Positions 7,677 through 14,942 of a DNA stretch of 28,615 nucleotides are shown piece after piece (position 1 is the stretch's first letter; each line of letters starts with the position of its first letter). Origin of the DNA: Paracoccaceae bacterium (lineage in GTDB: Bacteria; Pseudomonadota; Alphaproteobacteria; Rhodobacterales; Rhodobacteraceae); the NCBI GenBank assembly GCA_026982255.1, contig JALSHL010000047.1, positions 1-28,615 of the forward strand. Direction: 5' to 3'. Below the pieces are notes generated by a model. That model did no database searches. It was not told the origin of the DNA and saw only the letters and a list, made by a program, of their open reading frames with translations. A program made the position numbers and the translations under genes.

Positions 7677-8762
7677 CTATCGTTTGTAATTCTGCTGCAC
7701 GAATGGCAGTTTGATGATGGTCGCGGGCATCTGTTTGCCGCGAATAAGCAAATTCACCTTGGTATCCGGCGCGGCAAATTCGCTGGCAACATAGCCCATC
7801 GAAACCGGCCCGCCAACCGTCGGCCCGAACCCGCCCGAGGTTATTTTGCCGATCACATTGCCGTCCATGTCCGCCACCTCGACCCCGCGCCGCGCCGGTG
7901 CGCGCCCGTCGGGTTTGATCCCCACCAGCTTGCGCGACACCCCTTCGGCCAGCTCCCGCTGTATCCGCCCGGCGCCGGGAAACCCGCCTTCCTCGCGGCG
8001 GCGTTTCTGCATCGCCCAGGTCAGGTTCGCTTCCACCGGCGAGGTGTCGTTGTCGATATCGTTGCCATACAGGCACAGGCCGGCCTCCAGCCGCAGACTG
8101 TCGCGCGCGCCCAGCCCCGCAGGCTCCAGATCGGGATGCTCCAGAAACTTCCGCGTCACCTCGACGGTGCGCGCGCGCGGAATGGAAATCTCGTAACCGT
8201 CCTCGCCGGTATAACCCAGCCGCGAGATCCGGCATTCGACCCCGAAAACATCTGCTACCGTGGTCTGCATGAACGTCAGTTCCGCCGCTGCCGGCGCCAC
8301 CGCCCCGACGATGGCCTCCGCCGTCGGCCCCTGAATGGCGATCAGCCCGCGGTCCAGTTCCACGACCTCGATATCCAGCGTCCGCATATGCGCGATATCC
8401 TGATCCCGCATCGAGGCATTGACCACCACAAACAGATGATCCCCCGCGTTGGAAACAATCAGGTCATCCATGATCCCGCCCTGCGCGTTGGTGAAAAACG
8501 TATAGCGCGCCTTGCCCTCCGGCAAGGTGGTAAAGGCCGAGGGGGCAAGGCTCTCCAGCTTCGCCGCCACGTCCGTTCCGCGCAACTCGACCTGCCCCAT
8601 ATGCGAAACATCGAACAGCCCCGCCCTGGTCCGCACCTGGTTATGCTCGCCGACGATCCCCATAGGGTAGTTCACCGGCATCATCCATCCGGCAAAATCG
8701 ACCATCTTGCCACCCAGTTCCACATGCAGGTCATGGAGCGGCGTTTTGCGGGGTTCTGTCAT
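7677..8762 (-). CDS. gcvT: Aminomethyltransferase, T protein of glycine cleavage system
   Basis: A 361-residue folate-dependent enzyme which releases ammonia from the H-protein-bound intermediate and makes 5,10-methylene-THF. Motifs: TPLHDLHVELGGKMVDFAGWMMPVNY (start), GLFDVSHMGQVELRG (~48-62), SRLGYTGEDGYEIS (~199-212), LRLEAGLCLYGNDID with the conserved Asp/Asn, and the C-terminal barrel with KLVGIKPDGRAPARRG. It is the first gene of the gcvT-H-P operon. The operon promoter must lie in the 307-bp gap shared with gcdH, which carries twin palindromes. No glycine riboswitch could be recognised there. Confidence 0.95.
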   Translation of the reverse strand: MTEPRKTPLHDLHVELGGKMVDFAGWMMPVNYPMGIVGEHNQVRTRAGLFDVSHMGQVELRGTDVAAKLESLAPSAFTTLPEGKARYTFFTNAQGGIMDDLIVSNAGDHLFVVVNASMRDQDIAHMRTLDIEVVELDRGLIAIQGPTAEAIVGAVAPAAAELTFMQTTVADVFGVECRISRLGYTGEDGYEISIPRARTVEVTRKFLEHPDLEPAGLGARDSLRLEAGLCLYGNDIDNDTSPVEANLTWAMQKRRREEGGFPGAGRIQRELAEGVSRKLVGIKPDGRAPARRGVEVADMDGNVIGKITSGGFGPTVGGPVSMGYVASEFAAPDTKVNLLIRGKQMPATIIKLPFVQQNYKR

Positions 8763-8875
8763 GGGAATATCCTCGATTGAGTCGTTTCCCGCCCGTCATA
8801 TCAAACAAGTTTCCGATAGGAAACCTTTTTTCGGGATACAGATGTATACTTGATAAATCCCGTTCCCGCGTCGAT

Positions 8876-8897
8876 TCCACTAAACCGGTTTAGTGGA
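8876..8897. promoter_or_regulatory. 22-bp perfect palindrome, copy 1 (putative operator)
   Basis: The core is CCACTAAACCGGTTTAGTGG (8877-8896) flanked by T and A, so the dyad is perfect over 22 bases. An identical copy lies at 8953-8974, with centres 77 bp apart. The AAACCGGTTT core, with its central CG, resembles operators of LacI-family repressors; that is an analogy, not proof. It sits between divergent gcvT and gcdH, 114 bases from the gcvT start, so it could control either or both. No regulator gene is adjacent. Confidence 0.75.
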
Positions 8898-8952
8898 GTC
8901 CGAACCGTTTTCCGGCCTTCCCGCAACACCATGACAAACAACCGCTTTTCCA

Positions 8953-8974
8953 TCCACTAAACCGGTTTAGTGGA
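8953..8974. promoter_or_regulatory. 22-bp perfect palindrome, copy 2 (putative operator)
   Basis: Identical to the copy at 8876-8897 over all 22 bases. It lies about 95 bases upstream of the gcdH start. Two identical sites about seven helical turns apart are suited to cooperative binding or DNA looping by a tetrameric regulator. Apart from these sites and a weak dyad ATACA-GA-TGTAT at 8836-8847, nothing else stands out in the 8763-9069 gap. Confidence 0.75.
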
Positions 8975-9069
8975 ACTGTAACTACCGTAACGTCAGGTCA
9001 CACCCCGCCCCCTATTGCACCGCAACAAATTCCCCGCCAATATGCCGCAAACAACAAAGGGACCCCGAT

Positions 9070-10287
9070 ATGACCAAAGCGCCGCTGAAACCGAAAGAGC
9101 AACCCTCCCTCTCCAGCTTCAACTGGGAAGACCCGTTCCTGCTCGACGACCAACTGACGGACGAGGAACGCATGTTGCGCGACGGCACCGCCGCCTATGC
9201 ACAGGAAAAGCTCCAGCCGCGCGTCATCGAGGCCTTCCGCGAGGAAAAAACCGACCCTGCCATCTTTGCCGAAATGGGCGAGATGGGCCTGCTCGGCGCC
9301 ACCATCCCCGAAGAATACGGCGGCATCGGCGCCGGCTACGTCGCCTACGGCCTGATCGCGCGCGAGGTCGAGCGCGTCGATTCCGGCTACCGCTCGATGA
9401 TGTCGGTGCAATCCTCGCTGGTCATGTATCCGATCTACGCCTACGGTTCCGGGGAACAGCGCCGCAAATACCTGCCGAAACTGGCCAGCGGCGAATGGAT
9501 CGGCTGTTTCGGTCTGACCGAACCGGACGCCGGCTCCGACCCCGGCGGCATGAAAACCCGCGCCACCAGAACCGACGGCGGCTATGTGCTGAACGGCACG
9601 AAAATGTGGATCTCCAACGCGCCGATCGCCGATGTTTTCGTGATCTGGGCCAAATCCGACGCCCACGACGGCAAAATCCGCGGTTTCGTGCTGGACAAGG
9701 GCACCAAGGGCCTGAGCGCCCCGAAAATCGGCGGCAAACTGAGCCTGCGTGCCAGCATCACCGGCGAGATCGTCATGGAAAACGTCGAAGTCGGCGAGGA
9801 AGCCCTCCTCCCCGACGTCGAGGGATTGAAAGGCCCCTTCGGCTGCCTAAACCGCGCCCGCTACGGTATTAGCTGGGGTGTCATGGGCGCCGCCGAGTTC
9901 TGCTGGCAGGCCTCGCGCCAATACGGCCTCGACCGCAAACAGTTCGGCAAACCGCTGGCCGGCACCCAGCTGTTCCAGAAAAAACTCGCCGACATGCAGA
10001 CCGAAATCGCGCTGGGCCTGCAAGCCTCGCTGCGCGTCGGCCGCCTGATGGACGAAGGTCGCGCCGCCCCCGAAATGATCAGCCTGGTCAAACGCAACAA
10101 TTGCGGCAAGGCCCTCGACATCGCCCGCCAGTCCCGCGACATGCACGGCGGCAACGGCATTTCCGAGGAATTCCAGATCATGCGCCACATGGTCAACCTC
10201 GAAACCGTCAACACCTACGAGGGCGCCCACGACGTCCACGCCCTGATCCTCGGCCGCGCCCAGACCGGCCTGCAGGCGTTCTTCTGA
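9070..10287 (+). CDS. gcdH: Glutaryl-CoA dehydrogenase
   Basis: A 405-residue acyl-CoA dehydrogenase which oxidises and decarboxylates glutaryl-CoA to crotonyl-CoA in lysine, tryptophan and benzoate degradation, giving electrons to ETF. Glutaryl-CoA specificity is suggested by RVDSGYRSMMSVQSSLVM (Arg108, matching the arginine that binds the distal carboxylate) and by the C-terminal signature NTYEGAHDVHALILGRAQTGLQAF with catalytic Glu384. The flavin-binding part shows CFGLTEPDAGSDPGGMKTRA and LNGTKMWISNAPIADVFVIWAK. The start is supported by AAAGGGA nine bases upstream. It is divergent from gcvT across the twin palindromes. No partner CoA-transferase (dhgA/caiB type) is visible beside it. Confidence 0.95.
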   Translation: MTKAPLKPKEQPSLSSFNWEDPFLLDDQLTDEERMLRDGTAAYAQEKLQPRVIEAFREEKTDPAIFAEMGEMGLLGATIPEEYGGIGAGYVAYGLIAREVERVDSGYRSMMSVQSSLVMYPIYAYGSGEQRRKYLPKLASGEWIGCFGLTEPDAGSDPGGMKTRATRTDGGYVLNGTKMWISNAPIADVFVIWAKSDAHDGKIRGFVLDKGTKGLSAPKIGGKLSLRASITGEIVMENVEVGEEALLPDVEGLKGPFGCLNRARYGISWGVMGAAEFCWQASRQYGLDRKQFGKPLAGTQLFQKKLADMQTEIALGLQASLRVGRLMDEGRAAPEMISLVKRNNCGKALDIARQSRDMHGGNGISEEFQIMRHMVNLETVNTYEGAHDVHALILGRAQTGLQAFF

Positions 10288-10486
10288 CCGGTCTGCGCCT
10301 GCCGGCAACTTCTGCGTTCCTCTGCTTGCGGAGGGGCGCACCTGTTCCGGAGCGGGTCCCCTGACATCACCGACATCGCTACCCGAACGCAGCGCGGACG
10401 CCTGACCGGCAATCCGGACCCTGCACGCACCTTGCCGCCCTGCCTCCGCCGCGCTACCGTCACGCCCGAACCAGCCGGAGCCTCCC
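10288..10486. other. Intergenic region without recognisable signal
   Basis: This is 199 bases between gcdH and the glycerate kinase gene. It is very C-rich on the + strand. No clear terminator with a T-tract and no conserved promoter was seen. A weak Shine-Dalgarno (GGAG) lies before the kinase start. Confidence 0.4.
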
Positions 10487-11713
10487 ATGATCGACCCGCA
10501 CCAGCCCGACCTGCACGCCGCCGCCCGCGCCCTGTTCGACGTCGCCGTCAAGGCCGCCGATCCCGCCCGCGCCCTGCGCCCGCATCTGGCCGGCCTGCCT
10601 GCCATCAAGGGCCGCTACATCGTCATCGCGGTCGGCAAGGCCGCCTGCGCCATGGCCGAAGAGGCCCTCGCCCGCCTGCCCGAAGGTCCGCACACGGCCA
10701 TCGCCGTCACCAACCCCGAGAACCTGCGTCCGGTCACAGGCTGCACCGTCCTGCCCGCCGCCCATCCGGTGCCGGACGAAAACGGTGCCAAAGCCGCGCA
10801 AGCCGTCATCGACCTGCTTGAAACCGCCACAGCCGACGATCACGTCCTCGCCCTGATCTCCGGCGGCGGCTCCGCCCTGCTGCCGGCACCGGTCGACGGC
10901 GTCACCCTCGCCGACAAGGCCGAAGTCAGCCGCATTCTGCTGGGTGCCGGTTTCGAGATCACCGAAATGAACCTCGTGCGCCAGCATCTTTCCCGCCTCA
11001 AGGGCGGCGGCATGGCCCGCCTCGCGCAACCGGCAAGGCTCACTGCCTATATCCTCTCCGACGTCATCGGAGACGACCTGCGTGCCATCGCCAGCGGCCC
11101 GACCGTCGCCCCGATTGGCACCCGCACACAGGCCCGCGAACTGCTGCAACAGCGCGGCGTTTTCGACCGGATGCCCGCCGCCGTCAGAACCGCCCTGCAA
11201 TCGACAGAACCGGAGCCGCCCGCCGCCCCCGCCGAAAACATCCTCATCGGCTCCAACCGCCAGAGCCTCGCTGCCGTTCAGGCCGCTTCAGGGGGAATCA
11301 TTATCAGCGATTCCCTAACAGGAGATGTAGAAAACGCCGCCAATTTTATCGTTCGCGCGATTTTGGAAAACCCCGCCGGAACCCTGATCTTCGGCGGCGA
11401 AACCACCGTAAACCTCAAGGGTGACGGCAAGGGCGGCCGCAATCAGGAACTGGCGCTGCGCGTTGCCCTGCAAGCCGGAAAAATCCCCGGCGAGTGGGTT
11501 TTCCTCTCCGGCGGCACCGACGGGCGCGACGGGCCGACCGATGCGGCAGGGGGGATTGTCGACCCGCACACGGTTGCGAAAATCCCGAACGCCCGTGCCT
11601 TGCTGGCCAATAACGACAGCTACACCGCGTTGAAAATGGCCAACGCCCTGCTGATGACCGGCGGCACCGGAACCAATGTCGCGGACGTGCAGATTTTCCT
11701 CCGTCGCCCTTGA
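10487..11713 (+). CDS. Glycerate 2-kinase (DUF4147 / MOFRL family, GckA/TtuD type)
   Basis: A 408-residue enzyme that phosphorylates D-glycerate, by family mostly to 2-phosphoglycerate, in the serine cycle, photorespiratory salvage or tartrate/hydroxypyruvate breakdown. The N-terminal DUF4147 part has AVGKAACAMAEEAL (Lys51), HPVPDENG, ALISGGGSALL (~122-132) and NLVRQHLSRLKGGGMA (~162-176). The C-terminal MOFRL part has LIFGGETTVNLKGDGKGGRNQELAL and FLSGGTDGRDGPTDAAGGIVD. All motifs are intact. It is apparently monocistronic; the next gene starts 49 bases downstream with its own strong ribosome site. Glycerate salvage fits functionally with the glycine cleavage genes and the phosphoglycolate phosphatase in this window, though they are not in one operon. 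Confidence 0.9.
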   Translation: MIDPHQPDLHAAARALFDVAVKAADPARALRPHLAGLPAIKGRYIVIAVGKAACAMAEEALARLPEGPHTAIAVTNPENLRPVTGCTVLPAAHPVPDENGAKAAQAVIDLLETATADDHVLALISGGGSALLPAPVDGVTLADKAEVSRILLGAGFEITEMNLVRQHLSRLKGGGMARLAQPARLTAYILSDVIGDDLRAIASGPTVAPIGTRTQARELLQQRGVFDRMPAAVRTALQSTEPEPPAAPAENILIGSNRQSLAAVQAASGGIIISDSLTGDVENAANFIVRAILENPAGTLIFGGETTVNLKGDGKGGRNQELALRVALQAGKIPGEWVFLSGGTDGRDGPTDAAGGIVDPHTVAKIPNARALLANNDSYTALKMANALLMTGGTGTNVADVQIFLRRP

Positions 11714-11762
11714 CGTGCGCGTAACAAGGCCCACCTACAAGACAACTTGAAGGAGGATTGTT

Positions 11763-12329
11763 ATGACGGGTTACACTGAAACCACGGTCGTCATCTCCGG
11801 TTTCGATGACAATATCATGAAAAAATTCAGCAAGGTCAGCCTGATTGTCGGCGGCCTGCTTCTGCTGGTCGGCCTGACCGGCATTCTCGCCCCGCAAATC
11901 CTGTCGCTGGTGGCGAGCGCCTTCCTCGGCTGGCTGTTCCTGATCGGCGGGGCGCTGAGCCTCTATTTCGCCTTCCTTGCCCGCTGGCGGTCGGCGGTGG
12001 CGTGGATCAAACCGGTTCTGCTGTTGCTTGCCGGCTTCCTGATCCTGCTGAACCCGCTCGCCGGAGTCGTCGCCATTGCGCTGCTGCTGGCCTTCTACCT
12101 GTTCCTCGACGCTTTCGCGAGCTTCGCGCTGGCCCGCTTCATGAAACCGGCGAAAGGCTGGGGCTGGATGGCCTCGAACGGGGTGATCTCGGTCGCGTTG
12201 GCGTTGCTGCTGGTGTTTGCATGGCCGGCGGATTCGGCGGTTCTGGTCGGGCTTTACCTCGGCATCAGCCTGATGTTTGACGGTTTGTCGCTGCTGCTTC
12301 TGGGTCTCGCGTCTAGACAAAACGGATAA
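11763..12329 (+). CDS. HdeD-family (DUF308) integral membrane protein
   Basis: A 188-residue protein with a short polar N-terminus (~20 residues) and about six hydrophobic segments, arranged as repeated pairs (VGGLLLLVGLTGILAP, FLGWLFLIGGALSLYFAF, PVLLLLAGFLILLNPLAG, ALLLAFYLFLDAFASF, VISVALALLLVFAWP, LVGLYLGISLMFDGLSLLLLG). Internal periodicity and the LYLGISLMFDG element fit the HdeD/DUF308 family, first linked to acid resistance in enterics. The actual role in alphaproteobacteria is unknown. It has a strong AAGGAGGA Shine-Dalgarno upstream of the ATG at 11763. An in-frame ATG at residue 19 (before KKFSKVS) is a possible alternative start. Confidence 0.8.
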   Translation: MTGYTETTVVISGFDDNIMKKFSKVSLIVGGLLLLVGLTGILAPQILSLVASAFLGWLFLIGGALSLYFAFLARWRSAVAWIKPVLLLLAGFLILLNPLAGVVAIALLLAFYLFLDAFASFALARFMKPAKGWGWMASNGVISVALALLLVFAWPADSAVLVGLYLGISLMFDGLSLLLLGLASRQNG

Positions 12330-12372
12330 TTGGGCGCAGAACGGCGGCAACGGTTTTACAAGGACAGACATC

Positions 12373-13440
12373 ATGAGCATTACCCGCGAACAGGTTCTCG
12401 ATACCCTGCGCAAAATCGAGGACCCCGCCAGTAAGAAAGACATCGTTTCGGCCGACATCGTGCGCGCCCTGACCATCGACGGCGGCGAGGTCCGCTTTGT
12501 GCTGGAGGTCGCCGCCTCGCAAGGCGCGGCGATGGAGCCGACCCGCCTGAAGGCGGTCGAGGCGGTCGAGAAACTGGACGGTGTAACAAGGGTTTCCGCC
12601 CTGATCACCGCCCATTCGGAAAAACAGCCGCCGAACCTCGGCACCGGTGCGAAACCGGCGAAACCGGCCGGTCCGGCGCCGATTCCGGGCGTGAAGAAAA
12701 TCATCGCCGTGGCTTCCGGCAAGGGCGGGGTGGGGAAATCCACCGTGTCCTCGAACCTCGCCGTGGCGCTGGCTGCCGAGGGCAAGAAGGTCGGGCTGCT
12801 CGACGCCGATGTCTACGGCCCGTCGCAGCCGCGGATGCTGGGAGTAACCGGCCATCCGGCTTCGCCCGACGGCAAGACGATCCTGCCGCTGCGCAACCAT
12901 GGTGTCACGCTGATGTCCATGGGGCTGATGATGAAGGAAAACGAGGCCGTGGTCTGGCGCGGTCCGATGCTGATGGGCGCCCTGCAACAGATGCTGAACC
13001 AGGTGCAATGGGGCGAACTGGACGTGCTGATCATCGACCTGCCGCCCGGCACCGGCGACGTGCAGATCACCATGGCCCAGAAGGCCGAGATCGAGGGGGC
13101 GATCGTCGTATCCACTCCGCAGGACGTGGCGCTGCTCGATGCGCGCAAGGCGCTGGATATGTTCCGCAAAACCAATACCAAAGTGCTGGGCATGGTCGAG
13201 AACATGTCGACGCATGTGTGTTCGAACTGCGGGCACGAGGAGCATATCTTCGGCCATGGCGGCGCGAAGGCCGAGGCGGAAAAACTCGGGCTGCCGTTTC
13301 TGGGCGAGGTGCCGCTGGATATCGACATCCGGCTGGCCTCGGACGCGGGGGCGCCGATTGTGGTGGCGAAACCGGACAGCCCGCAGGCGCAGGCGTTCCG
13401 CGATATTGCCCGCAAGCTGATCGAACAGGGTATCGTCTAG
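12373..13440 (+). CDS. apbC: Mrp/ApbC/NBP35-family Fe-S cluster carrier ATPase
   Basis: A 355-residue P-loop ATPase that assembles or transfers iron-sulfur clusters in the cytosol. Layout: an N-terminal MIP18/DUF59-like domain (1-~85, REQVLDTLRKIEDPASKKDIV), a Pro/Ala-rich linker, then the deviant Walker A SGKGGVGKST (115-124), DADVYGPSQPRMLG, the Walker B-like LIIDLPPGTGDVQIT, VVSTPQDVALLDARKA, and the cluster-binding pair C283-SN-C286 in ENMSTHVCSNCGHEEHIFG. The start at 12373 is preferred over ATGs upstream because AAGGA precedes it and the domain begins there; earlier starts would overlap the HdeD gene. The downstream small gene begins 4 bases after its stop, suggesting translational coupling. 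Confidence 0.95.
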   Translation: MSITREQVLDTLRKIEDPASKKDIVSADIVRALTIDGGEVRFVLEVAASQGAAMEPTRLKAVEAVEKLDGVTRVSALITAHSEKQPPNLGTGAKPAKPAGPAPIPGVKKIIAVASGKGGVGKSTVSSNLAVALAAEGKKVGLLDADVYGPSQPRMLGVTGHPASPDGKTILPLRNHGVTLMSMGLMMKENEAVVWRGPMLMGALQQMLNQVQWGELDVLIIDLPPGTGDVQITMAQKAEIEGAIVVSTPQDVALLDARKALDMFRKTNTKVLGMVENMSTHVCSNCGHEEHIFGHGGAKAEAEKLGLPFLGEVPLDIDIRLASDAGAPIVVAKPDSPQAQAFRDIARKLIEQGIV

Positions 13441-13444
13441 GGCC

Positions 13445-13894
13445 ATGCTGAAATTCGCGCGGGTGGTGCATTTCGACAATTCCGACCTGTCCCTCTATGA
13501 CCCCGTTGCCCCGTCCGGCGAATGGGCGGTCAGCGGCGGGTTCGCCTTTGCCGACTGGCAGGGGGCGGAGGACGGGAAGGCGCGCAATGCGTTTGAAAAA
13601 GGCTGGCTCGGGGTCGGCTCTTTCGGGCGGGCGACGGCCGCGATGGTGGCGGAGATCGAGCCGCTGCAACTGGGCGAATTGCGCAGCCGGCTGGCGGCCT
13701 ATCTGGCGCGAGACCATGGCGCGCCGGACCACAAGGCGGCACTGGCGGCGGCGGATCAGGAGATCGCCTTTATGCAGGAGCTGTGCGAGTCGCAGGACCT
13801 GAACACCGTGCTGCTGGTGCATCGCGAGATGACCGAGGCCGGTGTGCATGAAGAATGCCGCGCGGTTAAACCCCGCGCGGCGACCGTGCATTGA
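13445..13894 (+). CDS. Small conserved protein, DUF6505-like
   Basis: A 149-residue soluble protein without leader or helices. Noticeable parts are FARVVHFDNSDLSLYD, GEWAVSGGFAFADWQGAEDGKARNAFEKGWLGVGSFGRAT and the C-terminal LLVHREMTEAGVHEECRAV. From memory it resembles DUF6505 proteins of Rhodobacteraceae, whose function is unknown; the name is tentative. It starts 4 bases after the apbC stop, so it is probably in the same mRNA and may be linked to Fe-S or cofactor metabolism. A strong hairpin lies inside the last codons, and a terminator follows at 13961. Confidence 0.7.
   Translation: MLKFARVVHFDNSDLSLYDPVAPSGEWAVSGGFAFADWQGAEDGKARNAFEKGWLGVGSFGRATAAMVAEIEPLQLGELRSRLAAYLARDHGAPDHKAALAAADQEIAFMQELCESQDLNTVLLVHREMTEAGVHEECRAVKPRAATVH
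13857..13881. other. Strong GC hairpin inside the 3' end of a CDS
   Basis: GCCGCGCGG (13857-13865), a seven-base loop, CCGCGCGGC (13873-13881): a perfect 9-bp stem ending 13 bases before the stop codon region of the DUF6505-like gene. There is no T-tract directly after it, though a run of five T follows at about 13905. It may protect the mRNA 3' end or help termination. Confidence 0.5.
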
Positions 13895-13960
13895 GAGCGG
13901 GTTTTTCCGGTTACAACGTTTGAACTTAACCTACTGTAGTTGCATATAAAAAGCGGAAAG

Positions 13961-13979
13961 TTGCCAGTTGGCAATTTTT
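13961..13979 (+). terminator. Rho-independent terminator after apbC-DUF6505 genes
   Basis: TTGCC (13961-13965), loop AGTT, GGCAA (13970-13974), then five T (13975-13979). The stem is short but the T-tract is clean. It ends the + strand transcription unit and overlaps the stop codon of the convergent parB-like gene (13978-13980). Read on the minus strand it lacks an immediate T-tract, so it is mainly a + strand terminator. Confidence 0.65.
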
Positions 13980-14883
13980 ATCGTGCGCGCGACGGAAAGT
14001 GTTCTTCCATGAATTGCCGGAAGGCCTCGCCAAGAGCTGCGCGCGAGATTTCATCCGAGAACTCCAGTTTCAGCGTCGAGCCGGATTTGCGAAAGGCAAT
14101 GCCTTCGTCTTCGCTCGTGCGCCGATAGATTTTTATCGGTTTGGTTTTCTGAATCCGCCGTTTGGTCGCGTTTCGAAGGCGCGCCATAACTCTGGCTGCA
14201 TCCAGTATCTTTTCTCCTTTGTTTGCGGTTTCATCCTGTTCCGCCGCCAAGCGGGTTGCGGTCTCGACAATCAGTCTGGCGGTTTTGGGGTTATCCAGAA
14301 GTGGCTTCAGTGCACGGGCATGTGCTTCCTTTATCTGAGTGGTATCGGAGAAAGCCGCTATGACTTCCTCCGGCAGCTTGGCCATGTAGAGATATCTTGA
14401 AAGCCATGTGGCCGAAACCTCCAGCGCCCTGGCCATGTCTTTCTGTTTGCCGTTGTAATACTCGGCCAGCGCCTGTGCGTAATCCCTTGCGCGCTCGTAG
14501 TCCGAGATGTCCTTGCGGTGGCGGTTTTCTATGTCGGCGAGGCGGAAAGCCTGTTCGTCGGTGAGGGTGCGGACCTCGACCAGATATTGGAAATCGGGGT
14601 GGCCGTTGGCGCGCAGCCATGTCACGGCCCAGTGGCGCCGTGCGCCGGTGATGATTTCGTAGCCCTTGCGGGTCTCGCGCACGATGGCGGGAAATTCCTG
14701 CTTGCCCTGTGCCTTCAGTCCATCGATCAGGTCGGCGCAGTTTTCCGGGTTCAGGCGGGCGTAGTCGCGGTTGTGGCGGGGCCAGAGGTGGCAAAGGGCC
14801 GGATCGACGAGATGGCGGGCCTCGCGCGGTTTGCGGAACGGAAAGACGGAGCGGCGGGCGGTGAAATCTGTGTGCTGGTTCAT
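13978..14883 (-). CDS. Orphan ParB/RepB/Spo0J-family protein
   Basis: A 301-residue ParB-like protein. The N-terminal nuclease/CTPase-like domain has GYEIITGARRHWAV (74-87), matching the GERR-type motif as GARR, and ENRHRKDISDYERARDYAQAL (119-139), matching the ENxxRxDL...ERA motif. A helix-turn-helix follows at about 146-169 (GKQKDMARALEVSATWLSRYLYMAKL). The rest is basic and helical. ParB proteins bind parS-like DNA and slide as CTP-dependent clamps. No parA is adjacent, so it is an orphan: it may be a plasmid-derived partition protein or have become a regulator. It lies 59 bases downstream of cbbR on the same strand and may be read through from it. AGGGGA precedes the ATG. Confidence 0.8.
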   Translation of the reverse strand: MNQHTDFTARRSVFPFRKPREARHLVDPALCHLWPRHNRDYARLNPENCADLIDGLKAQGKQEFPAIVRETRKGYEIITGARRHWAVTWLRANGHPDFQYLVEVRTLTDEQAFRLADIENRHRKDISDYERARDYAQALAEYYNGKQKDMARALEVSATWLSRYLYMAKLPEEVIAAFSDTTQIKEAHARALKPLLDNPKTARLIVETATRLAAEQDETANKGEKILDAARVMARLRNATKRRIQKTKPIKIYRRTSEDEGIAFRKSGSTLKLEFSDEISRAALGEAFRQFMEEHFPSRAR

Positions 14884-14942
14884 GGCGAATCCCCTGTTGA
14901 AAAATCAGGGCGCCAGCATCTCAGATTATGGTTTCGGTTTGG

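Noticed and set aside
7242..8780. Long plus-strand open frame antisense to gcvH and gcvT
   Set aside because: Covers two certain genes on the other strand and has no motif of its own.
8763..8880. Possible glycine riboswitch in the gcvT leader
   Set aside because: Neither the tandem aptamer cores nor a GGAGAG...CCGAAGG-like pattern could be found on the minus strand; only short hairpins.
11714..13977. Replication origin at the GC-skew switch
   Set aside because: No TTATCCACA-type boxes, AT-rich unwinding region or dnaA/hemE/parAB neighbours were seen; the skew change is reported but an origin is not called.
14896..14914. CCCTG...CAGGG hairpin between the parB-like and cbbR genes as a terminator
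   Set aside because: Five-base stem with a nine-base loop and no T-tract after it; too weak to call.
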